NCBI GenBank assembly: GCA_903813345.2
Contig: CAIIXF020000012.1
Location: 16,302,020 to 16,366,019 of the forward strand
Direction: 5' to 3'
Length of the DNA stretch: 64,000 nucleotides
DNA from: Owenia fusiformis
Lineage: Eukaryota; Annelida; Polychaeta; Sabellida; Oweniidae
A program made the translations under genes and the position numbers. The notes under the pieces are model-generated. The model was given only the letters and a program-made list of their open reading frames with translations. It was not told the DNA's origin and ran no database searches. Of the stretch, positions 48,501 through 58,779 are shown piece after piece; the first letter of the stretch is position 1, and the number at the start of each line of letters is the position of its first letter.

Positions 48501-51500
48501 TATCAAGCATGTTTTGATGGCTATTGTTAGGTGTATTACTGATTGAATATCCTCAAGAAAGAGGCCAGGGCAGTCTGTTTTGACTGGTAAATGAGCCCCT
48601 TCTACCTTTCTTGTTCTAATATGGATAATATTCATTGAATACATCAATATATGTATATCAATATCATAAAGGAGTTTCCCAGAACACAAATGATATATTA
48701 TATGTACTTAGAGGGGGTTTTGAATAAAGTCTTGTAAATAACTGGTCTGTTTCCCCTTAACTGAAAAGTGGAAACAATGATTTTGTCACTTTAGTAGCTG
48801 TATGGGTTATGCAATCACTCACCTCTTACATCTTTCTTTCCTACTCTTAAATAAAAATAATGATTTGGGGTATTCTTAAGTTAACAATAACACAATAGTT
48901 TTCTATTAAACCAAAGATGTTAATACCTCTTGTCAACTAAATATGATTTTATAAAATGTGTATAGCAATCAACATGTTCATTAAAGCGTTGAAATAAAGA
49001 AAACTTGAAAAAGTAGTGGCGAAATTGACAAGTGTATATTTGAGAAAAGGGGGTCATATCAAACATTGACTAGTTTAATGCCTTTACTTTGTGGTGTGCA
49101 CCTATAAACTTAACATCAGAGAGATAAGTGACTGAACTATGCTCAGTATAATTTTGGTGCATTTCAGACGAAAAATAAAGGTTTTGTGTTCAATTAACAA
49201 ATGTTCCAATTTTTTTGGACCACCCTGTAAGTGGAGTCATCCATGGATCAAGCAAAATTAAAGTTTTTGACATCCTGAACTGGAAAACTCTTGAATCTAG
49301 AAGAAATTACCATAAACTCTTGTACATGTTTAAAGTCTTTAATAAGATAAAACCTTCATATGTGTCAAATGTATTCAATGCCTATTTAGCTGATCATAAC
49401 AACACTCAGTTGAGAAGAGTGCGATACTATAAGGTACCTGGAAATATATCAGCCAGGTTATTAAACTCTCCATCATTCCAACTTATGAGCTCTTGGAATA
49501 ATGTTGATCAATCTCTCTCCAAAATAAAAGAATTCTTGCATTTTAAATATCGCCTTAAGAATTCCATTCAGGATGAAAATATATATACATGTATCATTCC
49601 AACTACTAAAATGCTTATATCAAGAAAGAAAGAAATTGCCTTAAATAGACTTAGGGTTGATTTATTTCTAAATGCTCACTTCTTTGCTCACAATTTTAAT
49701 TCAGTCTTATCCCCAGCTTGTTCATGTGGAAATAAAATAGAAGACATCAAACATTTCCTTCTCAATTGCACCCTATACAACCCCCAACGGAACAAACTTT
49801 TCGCAGAGCTTGCAAAATTCAATGTGATTGATTATTTCAAGCAAATGAATATGACAAACAAAGTTAAATTACTTCTGTTTGGAAATTCTAATAAAATGAA
49901 TTTCAAAACAAATGAATCTCTGGCACACGCAATTTCAGATTTTATAGAATCATCAAACAGAGGTTGATCGGACTTTGTAAACATCCTTTTCATGTCCTAG
50001 TGTCACCTTCACCATCATCATTTCATTCTTCATACTCATTCATTTTATCACATCTTTTTTAAATTCTTTTTTACATTTATCTTCCAATCAAGTTATTGCC
50101 TGTATGTATTTTATCTATTTGTGAATATGTCTGTAATGCCTCAGGGCGATTGACATTATTACACTTTGTTAATTGTAATATACTATTCATGCAATAAATA
50201 CTATTAAAAAAAGATACTAATTTACTATGAGCACATCCTAGATTTATTGGATGTATATTGCACAGTGTCCCATTTCACATTTTCTCAAAATATTGCCCTT
50301 TGCATGTTATGTATAGTACTTTTGATGCCTGTCAGGTCAAACACTCTCGGCAATTTCTTCCACTGTGACTTGTGGAGTTTTTGCCTCCCATGTTTGGAGT
50401 TGTCATACAGGGTCAAATCGTCTCTTAAATCTCTTCTGCCACCCCATAATTGTAGTTCTATCTGGTATATACTCCTTATATACTTTCTTCATGGTAGCAT
50501 TGTTTTGCGTGGCTATGAGTCCAAGTGAAGTATATAATTAGGCCACCAAACGCAAGGCCTTCTGTTATCAGGTGAGAATTGCAGCCATTTTTGCAATTTC
50601 TTGACTGTGACTGTATTTGAATTCGTGACTATTGAAATGTGGTATTATGACATCACAGTACTAAATGTCATTATTCGTACTTGGTTAACCTCATGCTGAA
50701 TAAATTTAACAATTTCCCAAACATTTTGACCATTTAAAGGAAAGAAATATTAATGAAAATAACACTTCAGATCTTTTCATAATTAGAAAAATTGGTACCT
50801 GCCCCGCCCACCCCTACCCCCATGTTGCTATAGCAACTATGTTAAGACGTTATATTAATGTTGGATGCTGAAACTTCAGGATATAATAGATAAAACTTCA
50901 ATTGTTATATACACAAAATTTGAATTGAAGAATATTAAAGAAAGTTATAGCATATAGTGCATTAATTCTGGGACAACCCTCGTACATACGTATATTGTCA
51001 GTTTTCGATTATTTTTAATATTAAAATTATGTTTCCGAAGACTTTCACATGCGTGAAATCAAAACGTTACCTCGTCACATCGATAAAGTCTGAACATGTG
51101 TCATGAGATCAAACTCGCTATGAAAACGAATGCTCGAAATAGTAATATGACTATTATATTAAGACCTGTCTATCTCACTTTAGCATGGTAATGAGAAGAA
51201 ATACTTCCATGATGAAACGTAATTCAATAATCTTATCAGGGTTGTATTTTTGTGAAAATGTTGTTTCTACATATTTAGAAATAGAGGAACCAGATATGCA
51301 ACAGCAAATTACTAGAAAGCATAGACGACAACGACAAACCGAGCATCAGACATGTCAGACAGATATGTCACTGATTAATGAACATCAAACAAATGAATCT
51401 CAGGTTAAGAAGAGTAAAAGAACAGACAAGGAGCGAACTAGTAAAGAGGTTGAAACTCAAACAAATACCGAAGCTCAAAGATACCTAAATAAGTATGTTT

Positions 51501-52677
51501 TTAAACAATGTTTCTTTAGAATCTGTTGTTTTTGCCAATATTCTTCCTGAATCGGAACTTGTCAAACGTCGGTGTATAAAAAAGTGAATTTTAATAATTC
51601 CTGAAATTTCTTCTAGTCAGGTCCTTTATTATCTGTACATACTGGGCTACTCTAGGGAACATTTACCTTGGGATATTTACACTAAAAATCTTATTCAAGG
51701 GAGCATGTATTATTTCCCAACGTTGTGAACGAAAAGTATACATTGCATACATGTATGTTTATTTAGTTCCGTTGCCACGTTCTCAAGGGCCACGACAGAC
51801 ATCACTTCAGCATTGGGCATGCTGAAACATTACATCGGAATCGTAGAGTCCGAAGCCATTAATCCTTTAGGTATGTCTCTTAAATATTTATTAAAATACT
51901 CAATATAATCGACAATGTGAAATTTTAATAAAATAATATACATTTAAGATATTTTGTAGAAAATGTAATGGTTGATTTTAAAGGAAAACAAACACACGAG
52001 CGTCAAAAGTACATGGTAGGTCAAAAAACCAATACCCCAGTTTAAGGATGAATATCACATGATATAACAATACACTATGCAATGTAGTAGGTTTTCAATA
52101 GAATGGAGGTGTCATATTGTTTGGAAATGATTTATCTTAGAACTGATATATAGGGCATCGTTTAACATATATCATATGAATCGTTCATGTTTAAACTTGC
52201 GTATTGTTTTTTTGGCCTACCCTGTATAGGCAATGTTTGTGATAAAATGAAAAGCACTATTTGCAAAGAGATTAATGCTGATATTGTCTTTTCAGGAATT
52301 TTTAGAAAATATTTTGTATGTTTCCAAGAGACACTGGACGAATTTCCATTGGGAAAATTTTTTAAGATTTTCTATCTTGTCTCTCCCAAACAGGTGAATG
52401 CGCATTTCGCTTTCCTGAGAAGTTCTTCATGGACATAGCTCAAGAGGTTGCCTACAAAGATGTAGATAAGGTCGCCATTTATCTCGATATACCAGAAGCA
52501 GTACGAAGTTATGCTAAACAAAACACTTTGCACAATTCTCAAATGTATCTCTTTCAACTGTTGGTTGACTGGCAAAGGACTATGTCAAATAAGGATGATG
52601 TTAGGGCAAAACTAGAAAATGCCTTACAATATGCTGGATATACCGGACTGGCCGAAAAAGTGAAAAACTACCACTAG
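42595..52677 (+). CDS. Ankyrin-repeat / Death-domain protein, split by an in-frame stop
   Basis: Exons: 42595-45808, 51279-51492, 51767-51870 and 52394-52677, with phases 1, 2 and 1 matching at each junction. I chose the ATG at 42595 ([19 protein letters not shown]). Residues from about 60 carry about 25 ankyrin units of roughly 33 aa with the consensus [20 protein letters not shown], then HGADVNASD. After a TAA at 45568-45570 the frame continues through [11 protein letters not shown] and [15 protein letters not shown] (faintly SOCS-box-like). It then passes through a charged Q/K/T linker to a C-terminal Death domain ([46 protein letters not shown]). Read through, about 1,270 aa; the first ORF alone is 991 aa. 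ANK plus Death-domain proteins are adaptors in innate immune and apoptotic signalling, which is the inferred role. Confidence 0.82.
45568..45570 (+). other. In-frame TAA between ankyrin block and Death-domain half
   Basis: The frame reads CAA TAA GAT AAA ATG: a stop, two codons, then an in-frame Met at 45577 that opens a 277-aa path to the Death domain. It could be a null allele, read-through, a second cistron or alternative start, or an assembly error. No small intron with good GT-AG signals spans it. Confidence 0.85.
45967..47084. mobile_element. 1.1 kb mariner-type element inserted in the left arm of the outer element
   Basis: TIRs CAGGGTGGGCCAAAAAAACC and its inverse are flanked by TA (45965-45966, 47085-47086). 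Long inverted arms follow (for example ATCTGCGAAATTATGTTAAT versus its inverse near 46850). It carries a decayed transposase (46545-46700) on the minus strand. Confidence 0.88.
46545..46700 (-). pseudogene. Tc1/mariner transposase C-terminal remnant
   Basis: The minus strand reads [20 protein letters not shown], then [16 protein letters not shown]. These are the QQD..A..H and W P..SPD signatures that hold the second catalytic Asp and its flank in Tc1/mariner DDE transposases. Upstream and downstream coding is lost. Confidence 0.85.
47369..50213 (+). mobile_element. 5'-truncated non-LTR retrotransposon (reverse transcriptase), interrupted
   Basis: Open from about 47369: [14 protein letters not shown], then [20 protein letters not shown] and YADDTSIF, the RT fingers and palm motifs of Jockey/CR1-like LINEs. 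The thumb follows ([17 protein letters not shown]). Coding stops at the element inserted at 48137 and resumes after 49227 ([16 protein letters not shown]). It ends with a C-terminal [17 protein letters not shown] knuckle to a stop at 49965-49967. A short A-rich tail lies at about 50200-50213. No endonuclease domain remains, so it is a dead copy. Confidence 0.88.
48137..49227. mobile_element. 1.1 kb mariner-type element inserted inside the LINE
   Basis: TIRs CAGGGTGGTCCAAAAAATTG and its inverse are flanked by TA (48135-48136, 49228-49229). Inverted similarity extends inward (ATAAGTGACTGGAC-type text near both ends, TTTGATATGACCCC versus GGGGTCATATCAAA). No transposase ORF was recognised. The LINE reading frame resumes on the other side, proving order of insertion. 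Confidence 0.9.
50290..50520 (-). pseudogene. Possible mariner transposase N-terminal remnant
   Basis: The minus strand gives [15 protein letters not shown] and, after a frame change, [15 protein letters not shown]. These recall the helix-turn-helix W..RFK...... D....GRP segment of mariner transposases. Stops and frameshifts throughout. Confidence 0.5.
52012..52224. mobile_element. 213-bp MITE, relative of 45967-47084
   Basis: Left CATGGTAGGTCAAAAAACCA and right TTTTTTTGGCCTACCCTG are imperfect terminal repeats, with TA flanks. It lies in the intron between the last two exons of the ANK/Death gene. Confidence 0.8.
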
Positions 52678-52973
52678 AACTTCTCGCCGTGATAATATAA
52701 ATGGACTATGTTCATTGCATGCAAGATTAAAAGCAGGTCATGTAATTTTTGAGCCATTTGGGTGACATATCAACTTATTTCGTGACATATTAGCCCAAAT
52801 ATGAGAGTACATCTCCTGTACATTACATTGGGAATAGGGTATGTTGACCATAATCAAACACTACATGTCATCGAAGACTTTGCAAGAGAGGCTTCATGAG
52901 TTGCTTCATATACAGTAATACTAACTCGTAATAATCTATTAATAACATATTATGGACCTTGAAGTCATGGGAA

Positions 52974-52979
52974 AATAAA
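52974..52979 (+). promoter_or_regulatory. Candidate poly(A) signal AATAAA of the ANK/Death gene
   Basis: First clear AATAAA after the stop at 52675-52677, about 300 nt downstream and immediately before a foldback element. Confidence 0.4.
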
Positions 52980-52990
52980 AATGTTCTTTT

Positions 52991-54354
52991 GACACGCCTT
53001 ACCATCGACAACGTACTGTGAGAAGATATACCGTCGTACACTTTAGGTATACGGCGGGTGTCATATTAACTGATTTGAAGCGAAAACCATGATGTAGGTT
53101 TGATTGTGGTTTTTAATATTAATTTGAGGAGTAAATAAAGGATTTCATGTTTGATTTTGTGTATATTCGATTTGGAAGACATTTAGCTTTCTAATTACGT
53201 TAAAAGATTTTCGAGCAGTGCTTGATTTTTTTCGTTGTTAATCTACTGTACTCATGCAATTGGTCGGTTGGAAAAATGTTTTTTTTTACACATTTCCTTT
53301 GATCGTTTTCTCCCCTGTCGTCTAAGAGTGTCGAATATCTTTTATCAGAATATGTTTCTCTAAACTACACAATTTAAGATGGTTGAAGGTTTTATGAATA
53401 TTCATGTATTTTGTATAATTTAAAAAATCAAAAATATACGTTGTCATCTCCAATGTACGTTGTCCCTGTAATTGAAATGTAAACAATGCAATGATTTAAT
53501 TTCAAAACGCATTAAGGGTTTTATGAGTAACAAGTGATGTTCAACGAACATGTTCATGTATCCCTGGTACAGATAAACGGGTAAAAGTTATTTTTACCTC
53601 TTGTTGAATGGTATTTTATTTTATGAAAGTGTTGATATGGTGATTAATATTTGACCATGGGGTGTTATCTTCCAACCTCTTTGACCATTCGGCGCCGGTA
53701 CGTTACATTATTTTGCACTTTTATGAATTTCTATAATATTAAGGAGTTCATGGAGAGATCTATACTAGCTAATCGAATTAAGATGACTTTCGAAATCCCG
53801 TTTATGCTATATCTGGAAAGTGCAGAGCTTCAATATAGTTCAATCAAGTTGAATTAGAAATACTGGATTGTTCCGTTTCAGTTTTAAATGAATCTGATCT
53901 CCTGCCCCTTAGTGTTATGAAAATACGTTGTCTACATAAGGGTTAACTGTGAATTCAGATATGTAAGTTTAATTGGACAACGTATATCGAGATGACAACG
54001 TACACTTATGATTTTTTTAAAATTATTTTAGCAAAAACGTGAATATTAATTAAATCTTCAACCGATCTTAATTGTGTAACTTTGGGATACAGATTCTCAT
54101 AAAAATAATCGACACTTAGGCGACAGGGGAAAATATGACCAAAGGAAATGTGAAAAAACCAATATTTTCCAACCGATCATTGTTGGTGGGTAGATTTACT
54201 ACGAAAAACACGAGCACTGCCCGAAAATCTTTTCACGGAATTAGAAAGGTGAATGTCTTCCAAATCGAATACACACGAAATTAAACATAAAATCCCTTAA
54301 GTATTCCTCAGAATAACTTTTAAAATACGTTGTCGATGGTTAGGCGTGTTTGAG
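52991..54354. mobile_element. 1.36 kb long-inverted-repeat element
   Basis: ACACGCCTTACCATCGACAA at the left returns inverted at 54330-54352. The arms stay complementary over about 600 bp (CGAGCAGTGCTTGATTTTTT, GGTCGGTTGGAAAAATGTTT, CCCCTGTCGTCTAAG, ACGTTGTCATCTC and their inverses). ORF 53651-53857 has no family. Foldback/MITE class. Confidence 0.82.
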
Positions 54355-55446
54355 TGTTTGTCGTGCTCGCTGGGACACAGTCAGTGGGACAGTAGAGGTA
54401 CAGATTTAAGTCATAATTTAACATGCCATTCGTCACGATTGAAAGCTGGTTATTTACAAATCACCCCACGGTGCACAAAATAGCATAAAAATGGTCACTC
54501 ATTTTAATCACGTGATATATCATTTTATTCGAGAATCGACTATTCATTGGTATATCATTCATTCATAATACTGGAAGTATTACGAAGACATTTTATGTTA
54601 ACTTGTACCTACTATTTTTTTACCCAAGTCATGTTAACAAATTGCAAATAAAATTATTTTGGAATAAGTTATTCATTGCAGAAGGCACTAATGAAAGATA
54701 GGCACAGTGGCCTAATAAGACCAGCATTAGATTTATTAAAAACATACATGTAGTCATATTTGATAAATCATTTCAATGTCTAGACAATCATGTTATGATC
54801 TTTTAATAATATGGACTCTTGTTATCAACACACCGCGAGAAATCCATAATACATTTTACAAGACTTTTTTATGTTTCGGAAGAATTCCATATTTTTTGAA
54901 GCATTCCAGATGTACACTATTGTTTAAAAGTCTCAATATTTTCATTAGGAAAGTATTACTTTATTTTCTGGTTTAAGTTTTAAGTATATTATAAAGATGG
55001 CAAAGTAACTGAAAAATATTTGAGTAAACTAGTGCAATTACTACTTGATGCATGGGATTCCTACATGCAGTAGATCACACATAAAGCCATTTCTGTATGG
55101 GAAATTACTTGCAACAGCATGTAAAACTTGATACATTGCCACTCAACCGGAACATTGGTTGTCATGGCTTTCTATAAAGAAGTAGAAAGCCCAAATATTG
55201 ACGATTTTATTCTGAAAAGATTCTTTTCATTTGGAACATTTGCCCACTGTCTGACCCTTCATTCAGTTAATATCATTCTTACTGTTTATGTGTTGAAAAT
55301 TCAGATAAATACAAAAATCATCAAATCGAATGTAGCAAACAGATTTTTTAAAATATGTTTTTTTAAATAAAGAAATCAGCTATAGATGTATATTTAAATC
55401 ATATTAGATTGCTTGTTAAGTGTTAGTGGTAAAACGTAGACTCTTT
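54355..55446. other. Intergenic stretch without recognisable genes
   Basis: AT-rich. Two short ORFs (54776-54976, 55128-55370) show no domains. The text near 54990-55120 (ATTATAAAGATGGCA, GCATGGGATTCCTACATG, CATAAAGCCATTTCTGTAT) resembles 40340-40470, so part is an unannotated repeat. Confidence 0.45.
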
Positions 55447-56325
55447 GATATTTAAGGATTTAAGCCCTGGAGTCAGTGCCATGTGGACTAAATCATTCCT
55501 CAAAAGCGTTATTCCAACCTTTGCACGAGGTGCACAGCATCGAGAGTGAAGTTTAAGAAATATTCACCTTTCCCCAAAGTCAGCTCATGAATATTATAAT
55601 TAGCAAATCTGAAATCTCTGACGTCAGAGTAGGGCAGATTTTCGCGGGAAAATCTAAACACATTAGGAGTCAATGTGAATCGTGACGGAAACGGGTTACT
55701 TTTATTGTCAAATTATGTTGAATAGTAATAATATTTATGATAAATGTCATGGAATTGAATTAATTATACTCACGTCTATATTCCCCCTTCTTTATATTGT
55801 TCTGGGAAATTAAATAAATAGAGAAATATTAATGTGAAGAGTCCAATGTTTCATGTACATTTTCAAATTACGCCGACTGTACAAAACCCCATGTTTAGTT
55901 CTTGACTGTCAAAATGTCAACATCTCATGGTAATCTTAAGTTCGTGTAATATTATCTCATGGGGTGAAGAAAGGGATACGGCTTAACCTTGAAGAAAAAG
56001 TATTCGACTCTCAAATCTGGGCCAACGGTGCGTTATTATCGCTTACGTTCAGCCAGCTATTGTACCACATGACAATGTTACTTTTATATCTGCCAAAGAA
56101 TTTGACAATGGTTACATGAGTGATGACTAATTTCACTGAACAATGTTAAAGTCGTTCATGTATGCTTTTTGACAATGTACCAGAGTTGCTTGTTTTACCC
56201 ACGATCGTCTATTTCAAGAGATTTATCTCTTGAAAAGCCCATGGGCGTTCTTATAAATATCGATCTTTAAGAGAACTATCAGGATATTTTTGGACGTAGA
56301 CCTACAAGAGAGAAACTCTGGCAAT

Positions 56326-56397
56326 TCAAGCCCGTAGTCAGGATTTACTTTTGGGAGCGGTTTTACTAAGGGGTAACTTTTTGACTACGGGCCTGTA
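56326..56397. repeat. Short CAGGCCCGTAGTC foldback (family of 22520-22728)
   Basis: CAAGCCCGTAGTCAGGATTT and TTTTTGACTACGGGCCTG are inverted around GGTTTTACTAAGGGGTAAC. It is a deleted family member. Confidence 0.65.
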
Positions 56398-56449
56398 ATT
56401 AAGCTTTGAATTGCAATTAAAATGCAAACTACTACAGTATGATAGTGGT

Positions 56450-57720
56450 ATAGATATAGGATTTTATTAGTACTGATGCCCTTTTAGGGCCAAACGTACA
56501 TCCGATATACAATTTTCAATAACAGTAAATATAGCAATAAAGTAAAGAAAATAGGATTACATTCTTCAAATGACATATATAAAATGTTACTTTGATATAA
56601 GAATCCTGTCTCTACCAATCATTAGATACTTTATCATGTCAGCAGCTTCTTTTAATATGATCCCCTCACTCGTCAATAGAAAAATTGTCTTTTGGTGATC
56701 ATTCATGTTTTTAAAATTACTACACAGGTTTTCAAGTTTTTCAATATGGGATTTTCTGATAAACTCCATTTTTTTACATTTGAATAAAAAGTGTGTTTCA
56801 TCTTCTATAACCGAGTCCTTACATATTTTACAAAATCGACTATTAAGATCAGTAATTGGTTTTGTATATCGGCCTCTCTCTATCTCTAGATTGTGGGCGC
56901 TTATACGTAATCTAGTTAAATGTTTAGCGTTTGAAAGTCTCGTTTCTGAAAGGTAGTGTTCAAACCCAAAGTGCGATTTTAGTTGTTTAAATAATCTAAG
57001 TTTCCCCCCATTCCCACTTATCAGATTCTTCCAATATACTTGATATCTCTCTATTAATTTCTTTTTGACTTTAATAGCAAGCCTATTTGTGCTCTTCTCT
57101 ATGTTTACCTTATCTTCAAGATTCAATTCACCAGACATTTTTATTTTAATATGGCACAGTATATTTTTGAGTTGTTTGTGCCATGTAAATGTGTTATTTG
57201 TTAAAACAAATGTTTTACTCATAATTAATGAATCGTTTAGTAAACTCCCATTTGCACTCAACTCTAAATGACCGAGGTATTTGATTTGTCTTTTTATAAT
57301 ATCGACTACCAAAGGTATTCTTCCCAATTCTCCTCTTACTGCCATGTTTGTGGCTTTTCTATGAACTCCGAGAACATATTTTTGGAACCGAATATGATTG
57401 TTTTCAATTAAAGCACTTTCGTATTTATGTTCAATATCTCTATTAGTTAGGCAGTCACGCTTGGTATATATATCAGTACACCATATTTCCGACCCGTATA
57501 AAGCAACGGGTTTGATAAGTTGATCATACAATTTCATTTTCAGTGAAGACTTCATCTCTGTGCCGCTTGTCAATTGATAAACTTTAAACATGGCTTTATT
57601 TGCTTTTTCCTTTATGTTTTGCTGGGCCGGTTTAAAAGATCCCGAAGCACTTAAGATAATTCCCAAATATGTATACCTTTGAACATTTTGTATAATCTTA
57701 CCATTTATTTGAAATCGTAA
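56450..57720 (-). mobile_element. 5'-truncated non-LTR retrotransposon, C-terminal RT region
   Basis: On the minus strand, from about 57720: INGKIIQNVQRYTYLGIIL, then KPVALYGSEIWCTDIY, RFQKYVLGVHRKATNMAVRG, ELGRIPLVVDIIKRQIKYLG, TRLRISAHNLEIERGRY, and a C..C...........H...C knuckle (FCKICKDSVIEDETHFLFKC). This is the RT thumb and tail of a CR1/RTE-like LINE. The frame is open for 359 codons to a stop at 56587, so the insertion is young or recently active, but the palm domain is missing. Confidence 0.88.
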
Positions 57721-58779
57721 CTATCGTGTTCGTCTATGATGAATATTAGTTACTAGAAAGTTGAAAGCCCATGGTTACTTCAATATATAATTTGACCATG
57801 AGCAATCGCAATCGTATCACAATTATTTCTATGGTTTGATTTACCGGATGGTGTATTTAAGACACAGCTTAGACAAAATAGTCAGAAAAATATATTTCAC
57901 TTAGTTTTTTTATCATAATATAATGAGATCTATTTCACTCAATCGGCGATCTAATACTAATTGAAGTTTTGGCACGAAATGTGCCCTGCTTTGACGTCAT
58001 TGATTTTCATCGTCCAATCAGCGCAGCGGTCAAATGAGTACACTTTGGACTTTGGGGAAAGGTGAATAGCCTGGTGAGTGGAATGAATCAGCCAGAATGC
58101 ATCAAGTCTTGGGCTTAAATTCTTTTCACACATTGCAAAATATCACCTAAAAGAACATATTTTCATTGAAACCTTTTTGCAAGGGTCAAGTTGGCAGAGT
58201 TAATCTGTATAGTCAAGTTGTCACATTGACAACCATTCAACAAGACCTTGGGTGGGTTATTGGTTATATAATTCAATGCAGTTATATGAAAGACTGTTCA
58301 GGGTGGCTTGATTCGGACACACCTTGCCTGGCTATGTGTTAAAGTACTATCTTTACTAGAAACAAGATATAACCTTCAATTACAGATGGGATTTGAGTAA
58401 GTAAAAGGCTTAATTCCTTATTTCAAGGGTCTAGAACGAATAGAGAAGAGACGAGAGTAAGTTTACCCGTCAAAAAATTGACGAGAAAATAAATATCGTT
58501 TTATGATTTATACTTCGAAACGTTATTATCCAATTTTGTTTACCAGAATCGGTCTTGAAGGTAACAACAAAGAATCACTTTAATATTATTCCGTAGTCTC
58601 AATAATTCATTTCACCAATTAACTTCAATTCCTGCACTCACTGTCACCCTATTTTATTATTTCCAAATACGAAGAGTTCATCTACCATTTCAATAATTAA
58701 TGGGATCTGGTGATTTTATACGTCATAGCAAATTCGTTGACAATATTTTGAATCAATCAAACTCGGGCAAGCGGTGAAC

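Larger units (their letters stand above)
45939..50982. mobile_element. Outer mariner-type element (5 kb as expanded), host of nested insertions
   Basis: CGAGGGTTGTCCCAGAAGTA at the left is mirrored at the right (50960-50982), with TA on both sides. Inverted similarity continues inward through GGGCGGGGCAGGT (47238 and about 50806, inverted). The left arm is split by the element at 45967-47084, and the middle by a LINE (47369-50213). Minus-strand remnants at 50290-50520 look like a mariner transposase N-terminus. It lies in the large intron of the ANK/Death gene. Confidence 0.82.
55447..58345 (+). repeat. Composite interspersed repeat with LINE insertion
   Basis: The left part (TATTTAAGGATTTAAGCCCTGG) and right part (CTTGGGCTTAAATTC, CACCTTGCCTGGCTATGTG) match the inverted copy at 9117-9525. 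An internal pair AATATTCACCTTTCCCCAAAG (55558) and CTTTGGGGAAAGGTGAATA (58049) is inverted. The LINE at 56450-57720 is inserted between them. Boundaries approximate. Confidence 0.5.

Noticed and set aside
48474-48689. ORF inside the element at 48137-49227 as a transposase
   Set aside because: No DDE/D motif or helix-turn-helix pattern is visible; it is likely random within a foldback element.
53651-53857. ORF inside the long inverted repeat
   Set aside because: No family resemblance, and it lies in a non-coding foldback element.
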